Below, in pieces: positions 6,026 to 13,352 of a stretch of DNA of 27,889 nt (positions are counted from its first letter, which is position 1; each line of letters begins with the position of its first letter). The notes under the pieces are model-generated. The model saw only the letters and a program-made list of their open reading frames with translations, was not told the origin of the DNA and did no database searches. The position numbers and the translations under genes are program-made. The stretch lies in the IMG/VR virus record IMGVR_UViG_3300020182_003256, positions 1-27,889 of that record; one strand, given 5' to 3'. The DNA is from a virus.

Positions 6026-7498
6026 ATGGGAAGACCTCTTAAACACGCTACATCAAAACCTGCAAGATCTATGAGGCAGGGGAATATTGCTGCTCGAGTA
6101 GGAAAAGGAAATATTGGCCCTACATCTGCAACAGGATATTATAATGCAATTGAACCTACAGAAATTGGTAAGTATGTAGTTTATAAAATGTTAGGAGCTT
6201 CCCAAGCACCTTTATCTTTTACTCCTCAAAATGATAATGAATTTTTAAGATTAGCTAATCAAGAAGGAGCAGGAGTTTCTGATGTCACATCAGCTTTAGA
6301 ATGGTTTGCTGCGCAAAATAATTTTACAGTAGCAGCAATAATTAATTCTACAGGAAGCTTGAACGTTGATCCTTTTTGTATTTTTGATGCATTAGGTAAT
6401 AACCCATCACCTCAAGGCAAATGGTTTAATTCAGTTGCTCCTTTAGATAATATGAATGTAGATAATAGAGAGCATGCTTTATCTGAAATTGTATGTATGG
6501 AAAATACTACTGCTTATTGGGGTGCCCCCTATACTGGTACTATTATTTATGAAATAAATGGAAGTAGTATTACTACAAAGGTATCAGCTACATCAGCCCC
6601 TTCTAATGGCTCATTTGCAGCTATTGCTGGTCGTCGCTATGTAGGTAATAAACCAATATCAATTAAAGGTGTAAGTAATGGTCATGCTTTTTGTCCTATT
6701 TCTTATTATGGTAAAGAGTGGGGGTATTACTATTCTAGATATCAACCCCCAATAGTATTTTTCTATTGTCTTAAAGATAATACATCTATACAAATTTTTG
6801 TAGCTAATTCCTCATCAAGTGGTGGTAGAACCGGAATGGCGAATACTACATTACTTACAACTATTACTGGAAATGAAAATGATGTAGTAAATTATACATT
6901 TCCATCCTCACCAGATTATAGAAATTATTATATTACAATTAAATCAAATGAGCCTGTAGTAATGACTGCTAGAGGCACCTTAGGAGATAAATCAATTGGA
7001 GCTTTAGCAGGTGAGTATAATTATAGAAGAAGAAATGCATATGAAGCAACTGCTGAAAATACATCACCTTCTACTCAAGCTACTAATGTAGTTTATGATA
7101 ATTCTTATAATTCTTGGGCATTATCTATTGCAGATGGTTCAGGTGGGGATAATGAAGTAAGTATGCCTTTAGATATGTTAACTAAAAATTATACTTTTGG
7201 AGAACGTTTAAATTCTTATTATATTGTAAGTCCTTATGCTAGTAATAATATTACAATTTCTTCTTGGAATGGTGGTAGTTGGGAAATATTCTCAACTCAC
7301 ACAGTTAATGGAACAATAACTAGCCCTGCTTTTGCTGAAAGTGGATCACAAAGTGGTGGTGGGGGTAATTTTAATGGTAACAGATTATGGAAGTTTACAG
7401 GTGATGATCCCTTTTACATTGTTGTTAACGATAATGGTAGAGATGAAGAAATGTTATTAGGATGGAATACCGGAGAAGTAGATACATTTTTTATGTAA
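6026..7498 (+). CDS. Probable virion structural protein (490 residues)
   Basis: I place this protein by character rather than by a named domain. It starts MGRPLKHATSKPARS, followed by a basic, glycine-rich arm, and MGRPL-type N-termini recur in structural proteins of marine T4-like phages. The rest is rich in Ser, Thr, Asn, Gly, Tyr and aromatic strands with few charges, typical of beta-rich capsid, fibre or neck proteins. A glycine run (SGSQSGGGGNFNGN) lies near residue 440. There is no signal peptide, enzyme motif or coiled coil. An 18-base gap separates it from the phosphoribosyltransferase, and a hairpin follows its stop. It is isolated among metabolic genes, which suggests a decoration or adsorption protein rather than part of the main head-tail cluster. 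Function uncertain. Confidence 0.65.
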   Translation: MGRPLKHATSKPARSMRQGNIAARVGKGNIGPTSATGYYNAIEPTEIGKYVVYKMLGASQAPLSFTPQNDNEFLRLANQEGAGVSDVTSALEWFAAQNNFTVAAIINSTGSLNVDPFCIFDALGNNPSPQGKWFNSVAPLDNMNVDNREHALSEIVCMENTTAYWGAPYTGTIIYEINGSSITTKVSATSAPSNGSFAAIAGRRYVGNKPISIKGVSNGHAFCPISYYGKEWGYYYSRYQPPIVFFYCLKDNTSIQIFVANSSSSGGRTGMANTTLLTTITGNENDVVNYTFPSSPDYRNYYITIKSNEPVVMTARGTLGDKSIGALAGEYNYRRRNAYEATAENTSPSTQATNVVYDNSYNSWALSIADGSGGDNEVSMPLDMLTKNYTFGERLNSYYIVSPYASNNITISSWNGGSWEIFSTHTVNGTITSPAFAESGSQSGGGGNFNGNRLWKFTGDDPFYIVVNDNGRDEEMLLGWNTGEVDTFFM

Positions 7499-7511
7499 AA
7501 ATTTATATTTA

Positions 7512-7529
7512 GTTTGGAGTTAACCAAAC
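7512..7529 (+). terminator. Hairpin after the 490-residue virion-like gene
   Basis: GTTTGG (7512-7517) pairs perfectly with CCAAAC (7524-7529) around the loop AGTTAA. It lies 13 bases after the stop at 7498. There is no T tract, so intrinsic termination is uncertain; RNA 3'-end protection or processing are alternatives. The left arm contains the TTTGG that serves as the -33 box of the folE promoter. Confidence 0.45.
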
Positions 7530-7544
7530 ATATTCGTATATTAA
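7513..7544 (+). promoter_or_regulatory. Bacteroidetes-type promoter for folE
   Basis: TTTGG at 7513-7517 and TATATTAA at 7537-7544 (within TTCGTATATTAAAT) are separated by 20 bp, counted from the last base of TTG. The site is intergenic and starts RNA roughly 15 bases before the folE ATG at 7566. It matches the site at 720-750 in both boxes and in the spacer-end TTCG. Confidence 0.68.
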
Positions 7545-7565
7545 ATCAAATAAAAAGTTATATTA

Positions 7566-8261
7566 ATGGAAAACAAACGAAGAAAAATTCACGAAGAATT
7601 AGAAGTAGTACAAACAGGTTTTGCAAATGGAGTTGCTGAAGGATTTCCCCTAGAACAATCTGAAAAAGATAAAATGATTGATGAAGCAGAAGTAGCTTAT
7701 GGTCAATTTTTAGATGCTTTAAAATGTGATTGGAGAAATGATCCAAACTCAATGGAAACCCCAAGACGTGTAGCTAAAGCATATGTAAATGATTTATGGG
7801 CAGGTAGATATACTGCAATGTCTCCTATTACATCATTTCCTTCTGATGGTTATGATGGAATTATTATTGAAAGAAATATTCCTTTAACATCAATGTGTTC
7901 ACACCACCACCAAACAATTGGGGGGGTAGTTCATATTGGTTACATAGCAGGAGAAGGTGGTCAAGTAATTGGTTTAAGTAAACTAAATAGAATCGTTGAG
8001 TTATTTGGTCGTAGAGGAGCTATCCAAGAACAATTAACATCAGCTATTCATAATGCAGTATGTAAAATTACTGAAGGTAATAAAGGTGTTATTGTTACTA
8101 TTGTTGGTACTCATAATTGTGTGAGTTGTAGAGGTGTAAAACACCAAGGAGCAGCTATGGTTACAACCAAAGCATCAGGAGTATTTAGAGATAATGATAA
8201 TTTAGCAAGGAAAGAATTTTTTGACAGTCTGAAGATTAACAACGGAGGACATAATATTTAA
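7566..8261 (+). CDS. folE: GTP cyclohydrolase I (FolE)
   Basis: FolE opens GTP to dihydroneopterin triphosphate, the entry to both folate and 7-deazaguanine synthesis. The 231-residue protein has METPRRVAKAYVNDLWAG and the zinc and catalytic segment MCSHHH with C111 and H114. VIGLSKLNRIVELFGRR is followed by QEQLT, and HNCVSCRGVKHQG has C185 as third zinc ligand. An N-terminal extension of about 45 residues is usual for bacterial FolE. Together with QueD, QueE and QueC it supplies the complete preQ0 route, although it lies 3 kb from queE behind its own promoter. That may let the phage boost GTP flux independently. Confidence 0.96.
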   Translation: MENKRRKIHEELEVVQTGFANGVAEGFPLEQSEKDKMIDEAEVAYGQFLDALKCDWRNDPNSMETPRRVAKAYVNDLWAGRYTAMSPITSFPSDGYDGIIIERNIPLTSMCSHHHQTIGGVVHIGYIAGEGGQVIGLSKLNRIVELFGRRGAIQEQLTSAIHNAVCKITEGNKGVIVTIVGTHNCVSCRGVKHQGAAMVTTKASGVFRDNDNLARKEFFDSLKINNGGHNI

Positions 8262-8274
8262 AATAATAATAGTT

Positions 8275-8772
8275 ATGAGTAAAAGTAATGTACCATTTGT
8301 AAATGAAGTAGAGGAATTTAATTCCACTATGGGTAAACCAAACAATTATGAACCTACAATCCCTGAAAAAAAGGAGTGGCAATTTGTTTATGATTTCATC
8401 CTCGAAGAACTCGAGGAATATAAACATGCTTGTGAAACAGGAGATATTGTTGAGATTCTTGATGCTTTATGTGATATTGCCTACGTTTCGTTGGGTAATG
8501 GAACTATGCTACATGGTCTTAAGGATAAGATATGGCCAGCATATCAAGAAGTACAAGGGTCGAATATGTCAAAGGCTTGCTCAAGCGAAGAGGATGCACA
8601 AGCGACCGTGGAGCTTAGATCAAAAGAGCAAGAGGAACCATGTCACTATGAGAAGGTTGGAAAATATTATATTGTCTATAGAACACGTGATAGAAAAGTG
8701 ATGAAAAATATTAATTACTACCGCCCGGACCTTAAACAATTCTTTACTAAGGAAGAAATTAAAAATTCATAA
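8275..8772 (+). CDS. MazG-like nucleotide pyrophosphohydrolase (all-alpha NTP-PPase)
   Basis: The N-terminal ~110 residues match small phage-type NTP pyrophosphohydrolases. VNEVEEFNSTMGKPNNYEP opens the domain, EELEEYKHACETGD provides the magnesium-binding ExxE-type helix, and DALCDIAYVSLGNG provides the second acidic helix. The segment ends GSNMSKACSSEEDA, the SNMSK typical of this family. The C-terminal part (YEKVGKYYIVYRTRDRKVM) is a short strand-rich tail. Such enzymes hydrolyse (d)NTPs to monophosphates, so it may trim unwanted nucleotides during synthesis of modified DNA. It is 13 bases after folE and probably shares its message. A weak all-AT hairpin overlaps the stop (8760-8778). Confidence 0.85.
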   Translation: MSKSNVPFVNEVEEFNSTMGKPNNYEPTIPEKKEWQFVYDFILEELEEYKHACETGDIVEILDALCDIAYVSLGNGTMLHGLKDKIWPAYQEVQGSNMSKACSSEEDAQATVELRSKEQEEPCHYEKVGKYYIVYRTRDRKVMKNINYYRPDLKQFFTKEEIKNS

Positions 8773-8790
8773 TTTTTATTAAATTGTGGA

Positions 8791-8812
8791 TATGTATAAT
8801 CGTATACAAATT
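8791..8812 (+). promoter_or_regulatory. Second-type promoter or operator upstream of the small virion protein
   Basis: TATGTATA (8791-8798) is followed by ATCGTATACAAAT. TGTATA (8793-8798) and TATACA (8803-8808) form a perfect 6-bp inverted repeat with a 4-base centre. The TATGTATA box also occurs at 12834 and 20691, each time in the gap before a gene. It does not show the -33/20 bp/-7 arrangement of the main class. It may be a phage-specific (late) promoter or a repressor site. Confidence 0.4.
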
Positions 8813-8845
8813 TTCAATTATTAATTAATAAAAAACAAAAAAATT

Positions 8846-9400
8846 ATGGCATTTAATCAACCAACGTCTAGCGCAAGAGCTACACAAAACTTCAATTACA
8901 CCGCAGGAATAAACCCCTCTGATGTAGTAGGAGGAAGACTTAACGACATCGCTGCTTACTTAGGCGAAGTACAAAGAGCAAAATCATCAGCTACAATTAC
9001 CATCCCATCCGGTATTGCAACAACTAATTTTGAATTAGCTAGTTTCATACCAGCAGGATCTTTAGTATCATCTTTAGGTATTTTCTTTACTGAAAATGTT
9101 GCTACGGCTGCAGGTACATTAGCAGTAGGATTTGGTAACGTCTCAGGAGATGTATCAATTGTAGCATCAACAGTATTAAATGGTCCAGGTGACAATTTTA
9201 ATATTAACTCATTTACATCTACTTCAAGTAAACATAAAGTAGAACCTTCAGGTAATGCAATTGAATTTGCTGCTGGGTCAGAATTATGGTTTGGTAATGC
9301 ATCATCATTATGGTTCCAATCAATAGTAGCTACAGGTGCATTAGATACACCAGTTGATGTTAAAATAGTAATGGAATATTTAGCAGTTTCAAACGTATAA
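8846..9400 (+). CDS. Small, probably abundant virion protein (184 residues)
   Basis: The protein begins MAFNQPTSSARATQNFNYTAG. It is rich in Ala, Ser, Thr, Gly and Val with very few charged residues and no cysteine. Strand-forming stretches such as ATITIPSGIATTNFELASF and VDVKIVMEYLAVSNV suggest a beta-sandwich decoration, head-fibre or tail-tube-like subunit. It stands alone in its own transcription unit: a promoter-like site upstream, a long A-rich leader (AATAAAAAACAAAAAAATT) and a strong 10-bp hairpin after the stop. More C-ending codons are used than in neighbours, which can mark high expression. I do not recognise the family. An open reverse-strand frame across it is a codon-bias shadow. 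Confidence 0.68.
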   Translation: MAFNQPTSSARATQNFNYTAGINPSDVVGGRLNDIAAYLGEVQRAKSSATITIPSGIATTNFELASFIPAGSLVSSLGIFFTENVATAAGTLAVGFGNVSGDVSIVASTVLNGPGDNFNINSFTSTSSKHKVEPSGNAIEFAAGSELWFGNASSLWFQSIVATGALDTPVDVKIVMEYLAVSNV

Positions 9401-9423
9401 TATAACATTTCTTTAAAATAATT

Positions 9424-9453
9424 AGGGCTTAACTTGGAGACGGGTTAAGCCCT
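9424..9453 (+). terminator. Strong hairpin after the small virion gene
   Basis: AGGGCTTAAC (9424-9433) and GTTAAGCCCT (9444-9453) form a perfect 10-bp stem with a 10-base loop, 23 bases after the stop at 9400. It is followed by CATTATATTT rather than a pure T tract. It is the most stable-looking hairpin in the window and fits a 3' end for a heavily transcribed gene. Its loop carries TTGGAG, the -33 box of the polymerase promoter. Confidence 0.7.
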
Positions 9454-9464
9454 CATTATATTTA
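9434..9464 (+). promoter_or_regulatory. Bacteroidetes-type promoter for the DNA polymerase
   Basis: TTGG at 9434-9437 lies 20 bp (from the last base of TTG) before TATATTTA at 9457-9464, which continues ACGTC like the copy at 19698. TATATTTA is the nearest match here to the Bacteroidetes -7 consensus TAnnTTTG. The -33 box is in the loop of the preceding hairpin. Transcription would start about 10-15 bases upstream of the ATG at 9483. Confidence 0.68.
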
Positions 9465-9482
9465 CGTCTAAATAGGTTATAG

Positions 9483-11165
9483 ATGTATAAAAAATGTTTT
9501 GCACAACGAAAAAAAGGAAATCAATTTTTGATTCACCTTTGGGAAGATACAGGTTATAGTAAAGTTGAATGGACTAATCAAGCTTATGTCGAGTGTGATG
9601 ATAATCAATCTACTCACACAGGTCTAAATGGAGAATCTTTAAAGAAAATAGCAAATTGGAAGTCAGATAATTCTAAACTTCACTTCCATGATATGACCCC
9701 ATACCAGAAATTTTTAGTAGAAAAATATGGGGTTAATGATGAACCTTCTACTACCCAAAAAGAATTTTTCTTTGATATTGAAACAGAAATGGGTGATGCT
9801 CTTACTGAAGATTATATCAAATCAGCTCCTAAAAAAGTAACATCAATTGCTTGGTACGATAAACAAGTAGATGAATGGGTTATTTTAATTTTAGACCCAA
9901 AATCTAAATTAAAACGAACAAAGGCTAAAACAAAGGAAATTATACCTTGTGCTACTGAAGAAGAGTTATTACTTAAATTTCTAGAACGATTTAGAGAAAT
10001 TGATCCTGATATTGTGGTAGGATGGAATAGTGATTATTTTGATATTCCATATTTGTATTATAGAATGTGTAATGTATTAGGGCAAGATGTAGCACGTTAT
10101 TTATCCCCAATAGGCTATGTTCGAGAAACCCCTTGGTTTAAGGATCAATATATCCAAATTGCAGGAGTTGAATCTTTAGATTATATGAGACTACATAAAA
10201 AGTTTAGTTGGAAAGATGAGCCATCTTTTAAATTAGATGTTATTGGTGAAAAATATGCAGGTTTAAATAAAATTGAATATGATGGGAATTTAGATAAATT
10301 ATTTGAAGATGATCCACTTAAATTTATTCAATATAACTTTCGAGATGTTGAAATATTAAAAGTATTAGATGAAAAATTAGAATATTTATCATTAGTAAAA
10401 AACTTAGCTCATAAAGGTAAACATAATTATAGTGAAGTTTATGCTAATACAAAAACTCAAGATGGAGCAATTTCAGCTTACTTACTAAGTAAAAAAATAG
10501 TTCCACCTGCTAAAGATCGTAATCCCCTATCTAAAAAGAATTATGCTGGTGGTTATTTATTCTGTCCTAAGGCTGGTATTTACAATTATGTATTTGATGA
10601 GGATTTAACTTCACTATACCCTTCAATTATAATGACTATTAATATTGGTAAAGAAACTATGGTTGGTAGGATTATAGATGCTGACGACAGAAATAATCGT
10701 TTAGGGTTAAATGATTTAAAACGTAGGGATCCTGAAGAAGAATTTATAGTAGAGAATATTAAAAGAAGTAGAACAAAAGTTAATGTTGGTCGATTAATTT
10801 CTATGATAGAACAAAATGAACTATCAGTATCAGCTAATGGGGTATTATTTAACACAAATCGTGAATCAGTACTATCAACCATATTAAAGAAATGGTTTGA
10901 TGAAAGGGTTTTATATAAAAACAAAATGAAAAAAGCATATAAAGCCGGGGATAAAGAGGCAGGTGCTGGTTTTCATATGAAACAATATACTATGAAGATT
11001 TTACTTAATTCATTATATGGCGCTACGGCTTTAGGGTCATTCCGTTATGGGAATGTTATATTATCTGAAGCTATAACGCTTAGTGGACAGCGAATTATAC
11101 AGGAATCTGCACTAGCAGCTAATAGACATATGAATAAAGTAATGAAAAATGAAATAAAATTATGA
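9483..11165 (+). CDS. 43: Family-B DNA polymerase, N-terminal piece (exonuclease, palm motifs A and B)
   Basis: This is the first part of a T4 gp43-type replicative DNA polymerase. The 3'-5' proofreading domain is intact: FDIETE (D98, E100), GWNSDYFDIPY (D187) and YNFRDVEI (Y284, D288). The polymerase domain follows with motif A DLTSLYPSI (D374) and motif B KILLNSLYGA (K505, N509, Y512, G513). The frame stops after NRHMNKVMKNEIKL, before motif C, so this piece cannot polymerise alone. The next gene starts inside its stop (ATGA, four-base overlap) and supplies motif C. The two pieces total 870 residues, close to T4 gp43 (898). Split gp43 genes are known in some Aeromonas T4-like phages, so this can be natural. 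Confidence 0.93.
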   Translation: MYKKCFAQRKKGNQFLIHLWEDTGYSKVEWTNQAYVECDDNQSTHTGLNGESLKKIANWKSDNSKLHFHDMTPYQKFLVEKYGVNDEPSTTQKEFFFDIETEMGDALTEDYIKSAPKKVTSIAWYDKQVDEWVILILDPKSKLKRTKAKTKEIIPCATEEELLLKFLERFREIDPDIVVGWNSDYFDIPYLYYRMCNVLGQDVARYLSPIGYVRETPWFKDQYIQIAGVESLDYMRLHKKFSWKDEPSFKLDVIGEKYAGLNKIEYDGNLDKLFEDDPLKFIQYNFRDVEILKVLDEKLEYLSLVKNLAHKGKHNYSEVYANTKTQDGAISAYLLSKKIVPPAKDRNPLSKKNYAGGYLFCPKAGIYNYVFDEDLTSLYPSIIMTINIGKETMVGRIIDADDRNNRLGLNDLKRRDPEEEFIVENIKRSRTKVNVGRLISMIEQNELSVSANGVLFNTNRESVLSTILKKWFDERVLYKNKMKKAYKAGDKEAGAGFHMKQYTMKILLNSLYGATALGSFRYGNVILSEAITLSGQRIIQESALAANRHMNKVMKNEIKL

Positions 11166-12094
11166 AGCATTTAGAAGATACTCCTTGGTGGATTTGTGAT
11201 CCTGAAGATACAAATTATGTTGCATACTCTGATACCGATTCAATCTATATACATGCAGAACCATTACTTAGACATTTATACCCTAACTTTGAAGAAATGT
11301 CAAGTGAAGAAAAAGATGATGTTTTAGAAGAAGCAGCTTTAAAATACCAAGATATTATTACTGACTCCTATAGTGATCTAGCATCAGATTGTTTTAATGC
11401 TAGAGGTAAACATAGACTTGAAATGAAAACTGAATGTGTGATCAGATCAGCTTATTTTAGAGCTACAAGAAGATATGCTCAGTGGATTACTAAACAAGAA
11501 GGAATTGTAAAAGAATCACTTGATGTAAAAGGTCTTGAATTTAAAAAAGCAAATTTCCCTCCAGTGTTGGGTAAATTTTTTCACAAGACCTTAGTTGATG
11601 TTTTGAAAGGAGAACAACAAGAAGAGATAGATAAAAGGTTAAAAAAATTCAAAACCCAAATATTAGATGGTACAATTCCTCTTACCGAATTAGGTAACCC
11701 AACATCCGTAAAAACATTAAATAAATATACTGAACGAAAAGCAAGGGCAGGAGAAATGTTTACAGTAGTAGCTAAAGGAGCTCCAGCAGCTGTAAGGGCA
11801 GTTATAAGATATAATGATTTACTTAATTTTTGGGGGTTAAACAAAACCCACCGTCAAATTGCTCAAGGTGATAAAATTAAATGGATTTACTTAAAACCAA
11901 ACCCATACCAAATTGACGCAATTGCCTTTTTAGAGTGGGATTTGCCAGAAAAAATTCGTATGTTTATTGAGCAAAATGCAGATAGGAAAAAGATTTTCGA
12001 ATCAATACTGCTTAATAAACTAGAAGGATTTTATAATGATTTAGGGTGGACTTTAAATTTAAACCCTTATAAAGAAATGTTTTTTAAATTTTAA
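11162..12094 (+). CDS. 43: Family-B DNA polymerase, C-terminal piece (motif C, thumb)
   Basis: This 310-residue protein begins MKHLEDTPWWICDPEDTN and reaches polymerase motif C at once, YSDTDSIYIH with catalytic D24 and D26. The thumb follows, with KTECVIRSAYFRATRRYAQW and VKGLEFKKANFPP, both seen in gp43 thumbs. The C-terminal FYNDLGWTLNLNPYKEMFFKF is the expected end of the family, including the tail that docks on the sliding clamp. The ATG overlaps the stop of the N-terminal piece (TTATGA), which permits coupled translation. The split falls in a variable linker between motifs B and C, so the two proteins can plausibly assemble into one enzyme. The clamp gene follows after two bases. Confidence 0.9.
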   Translation: MKHLEDTPWWICDPEDTNYVAYSDTDSIYIHAEPLLRHLYPNFEEMSSEEKDDVLEEAALKYQDIITDSYSDLASDCFNARGKHRLEMKTECVIRSAYFRATRRYAQWITKQEGIVKESLDVKGLEFKKANFPPVLGKFFHKTLVDVLKGEQQEEIDKRLKKFKTQILDGTIPLTELGNPTSVKTLNKYTERKARAGEMFTVVAKGAPAAVRAVIRYNDLLNFWGLNKTHRQIAQGDKIKWIYLKPNPYQIDAIAFLEWDLPEKIRMFIEQNADRKKIFESILLNKLEGFYNDLGWTLNLNPYKEMFFKF

Positions 12095-12096
12095 AT

Positions 12097-12831
12097 ATGA
12101 TAAATAAATTAACTGTACAAAGTATAATAGATAAATATTATCTAGGAACAAATGAATCCGTAAAATGGGTTATTGAAAATAACTCACTTAGTATTGATTT
12201 TATGACACCTACTAAAGATGTTATTGGTAAAGTAACTTGTAAAGATTTTGAATTAGAAGATAGTAACTTAGCAATTTACGATACTAAAAAACTAAACAGT
12301 TTAATTAGTATTTGTAATGGAGATTTACTTTTAGAACTAGAAAAAAGAAATGCAATTTATACTAAGCTAAAAATATCAGATCTTAATTTTAATCTCAATT
12401 ATGCATTATCCGACCCTTTACTAATTGGTAAAGTTGGTGAAGTAAATGAAGCTGAGTGGGTTGTTAAACTAGATTTAACTCAAGAAGACGTAGTTAATAT
12501 TATTAAAGCAAAAAGTGCATTAGCACAAATTGATAATATGTTAGTAACAACCACAACTAATTTAGATGGTGAAAATGTTGTTGAATTTGTATTTGGGGAT
12601 GAATCAGGACATAATAATAAAATCACATATCAAGTATTAGGGGATGTAAAAGAAACAGATTTAAAACTACCATTTAATTCAGACACATTTAAAACAATCC
12701 TACAAGCTAACAAAGATATGGATGGTGGACAATTACTATTAAGCAGTATGGGATTAATGAGATTAAATTTTGATTTAGATAATATTTCTTCAAATTACTT
12801 TATGGTAAGGAAAGCAGAAACTGAATTTTAA
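12097..12831 (+). CDS. 45: DNA polymerase sliding clamp (gp45-like)
   Basis: The clamp rings DNA as a homotrimer and tethers the polymerase. The 244-residue length is near T4 gp45 (228). The layout fits: MINKLTVQSIIDKYY at the start, YDTKKLNSLISICNGD in the first domain, ALAQIDNMLVTTT in the middle, and a last domain ending NYFMVRKAE. Sequence conservation in this family is low and the call rests partly on position, two bases after polymerase in the same message and upstream of gp44 and gp62. Tail features such as SSNYFMVRK are typical of T4-like clamps. Confidence 0.85.
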   Translation: MINKLTVQSIIDKYYLGTNESVKWVIENNSLSIDFMTPTKDVIGKVTCKDFELEDSNLAIYDTKKLNSLISICNGDLLLELEKRNAIYTKLKISDLNFNLNYALSDPLLIGKVGEVNEAEWVVKLDLTQEDVVNIIKAKSALAQIDNMLVTTTTNLDGENVVEFVFGDESGHNNKITYQVLGDVKETDLKLPFNSDTFKTILQANKDMDGGQLLLSSMGLMRLNFDLDNISSNYFMVRKAETEF

Positions 12832-12833
12832 CA

Positions 12834-12849
12834 TATGTATAATAAATTG
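12834..12849 (+). promoter_or_regulatory. Second-type promoter box upstream of hsp20
   Basis: TATGTATAATAAATTG lies just after the clamp stop. TATGTATA is shared with 8791 and 20691. TAAATTG at 12843-12849 is also close to the Bacteroidetes -7 box, but no good -33 TTG precedes it. RNA starting just downstream would begin near CCTAAGGG (12851). Confidence 0.4.
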
Positions 12850-12850
12850 A

Positions 12851-12897
12851 CCTAAGGGCGCACGTTTTATTTTATTAATCGGTGATCGAAAGACACC
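12851..12897 (+). promoter_or_regulatory. hsp20: Structured 5' leader of hsp20
   Basis: Two elements are visible. GGTG-A-TC (12881-12887) and GA-CACC (12892-12897) form a 6-bp hairpin with one bulged A and a GAAA tetraloop, ending 15 bases before the ATG. CCTAAGGGCGCA (12851-12862) can pair with TGCGCCTTTAGG (13339-13350) in the hairpin after the same gene: 12 bp with a single G-U. Either could regulate message stability or temperature-dependent translation; no known thermometer consensus (ROSE or fourU) is evident. Confidence 0.4.
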
Positions 12898-12912
12898 ACA
12901 AAACCAAATGAT

Positions 12913-13332
12913 ATGAGTACATTATTTTATGAACACACCCCATTCGATATTTTATATCGAAATTTTTTCAAAGCAGATGAGCAATATGCCCCTGCATTAA
13001 ATTCCAAACAACCACATCCTCTAGACATCTACTACGATCAAGAAGGCATTTACTTCGAGATTGCGTGTACTGGTCTTACTAAAGAAGATATTAACATTGA
13101 GATTGAATCTGATGTTTTACGTATTTCTTATGATAAACCAAAAGATGAGGAACCAAAAGATCTATCAGGGTATATTTACCATGGTTTATCTAGAAAGTCA
13201 TTTAGTTTAGGATATAAAATTGCTCCTAAATTTGACTTAACAAAAATAAATGCTGAAATGGAAGATGGATTATTAAAAATTGATATCCCACTTTCAAAAG
13301 AAGCAAAACCAAAAGCAATTAAAATCAAGTAA
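12913..13332 (+). CDS. hsp20: Small heat-shock protein, Hsp20/alpha-crystallin family
   Basis: Hsp20 holds unfolding proteins in a refoldable state without ATP. The 139-residue protein has a short N-terminal arm (MSTLFYEHTPFDILYRNFF). The alpha-crystallin domain runs from about residue 36 (PLDIYYDQEGIYFEIACTGL) to the signature AEMEDGLLKIDIPL at about 113-126. The C-terminal tail AIKIK contains the I-x-I type anchor for oligomer assembly. Hsp20 genes are common in T4-like marine phages. It has its own promoter-like site, a structured leader and a hairpin after the stop, so it appears to be a single-gene message just ahead of the groES-groEL unit. Confidence 0.94.
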   Translation: MSTLFYEHTPFDILYRNFFKADEQYAPALNSKQPHPLDIYYDQEGIYFEIACTGLTKEDINIEIESDVLRISYDKPKDEEPKDLSGYIYHGLSRKSFSLGYKIAPKFDLTKINAEMEDGLLKIDIPLSKEAKPKAIKIK

Positions 13333-13352
13333 CCTAAATGCGCCTTTAGGTT
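13331..13352 (+). terminator. Hairpin at the end of hsp20
   Basis: AACCTAAA (13331-13338) pairs perfectly with TTTAGGTT (13345-13352) around the loop TGCGCC. The stem includes the last two bases of the hsp20 stop codon and is followed by GGTTTATATT. The right arm plus loop can alternatively pair with the 5' leader at 12851-12862. Confidence 0.6.

Noticed and set aside
8760-8778. All-AT hairpin at the end of the MazG-like gene as a terminator
   Set aside because: The stem contains only A-T pairs with a 3-base loop, which arises easily by chance in this DNA.
8956-9408. Long reverse-strand open frame over the small virion gene
   Set aside because: It mirrors a real forward gene with strong codon bias, has no start signal and no recognisable protein features.
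11148-11168. Programmed -1 frameshift joining the two polymerase pieces
   Set aside because: No X-XXY-YYZ heptamer is present and the ATGA stop/start overlap explains expression of the second piece without slippage.
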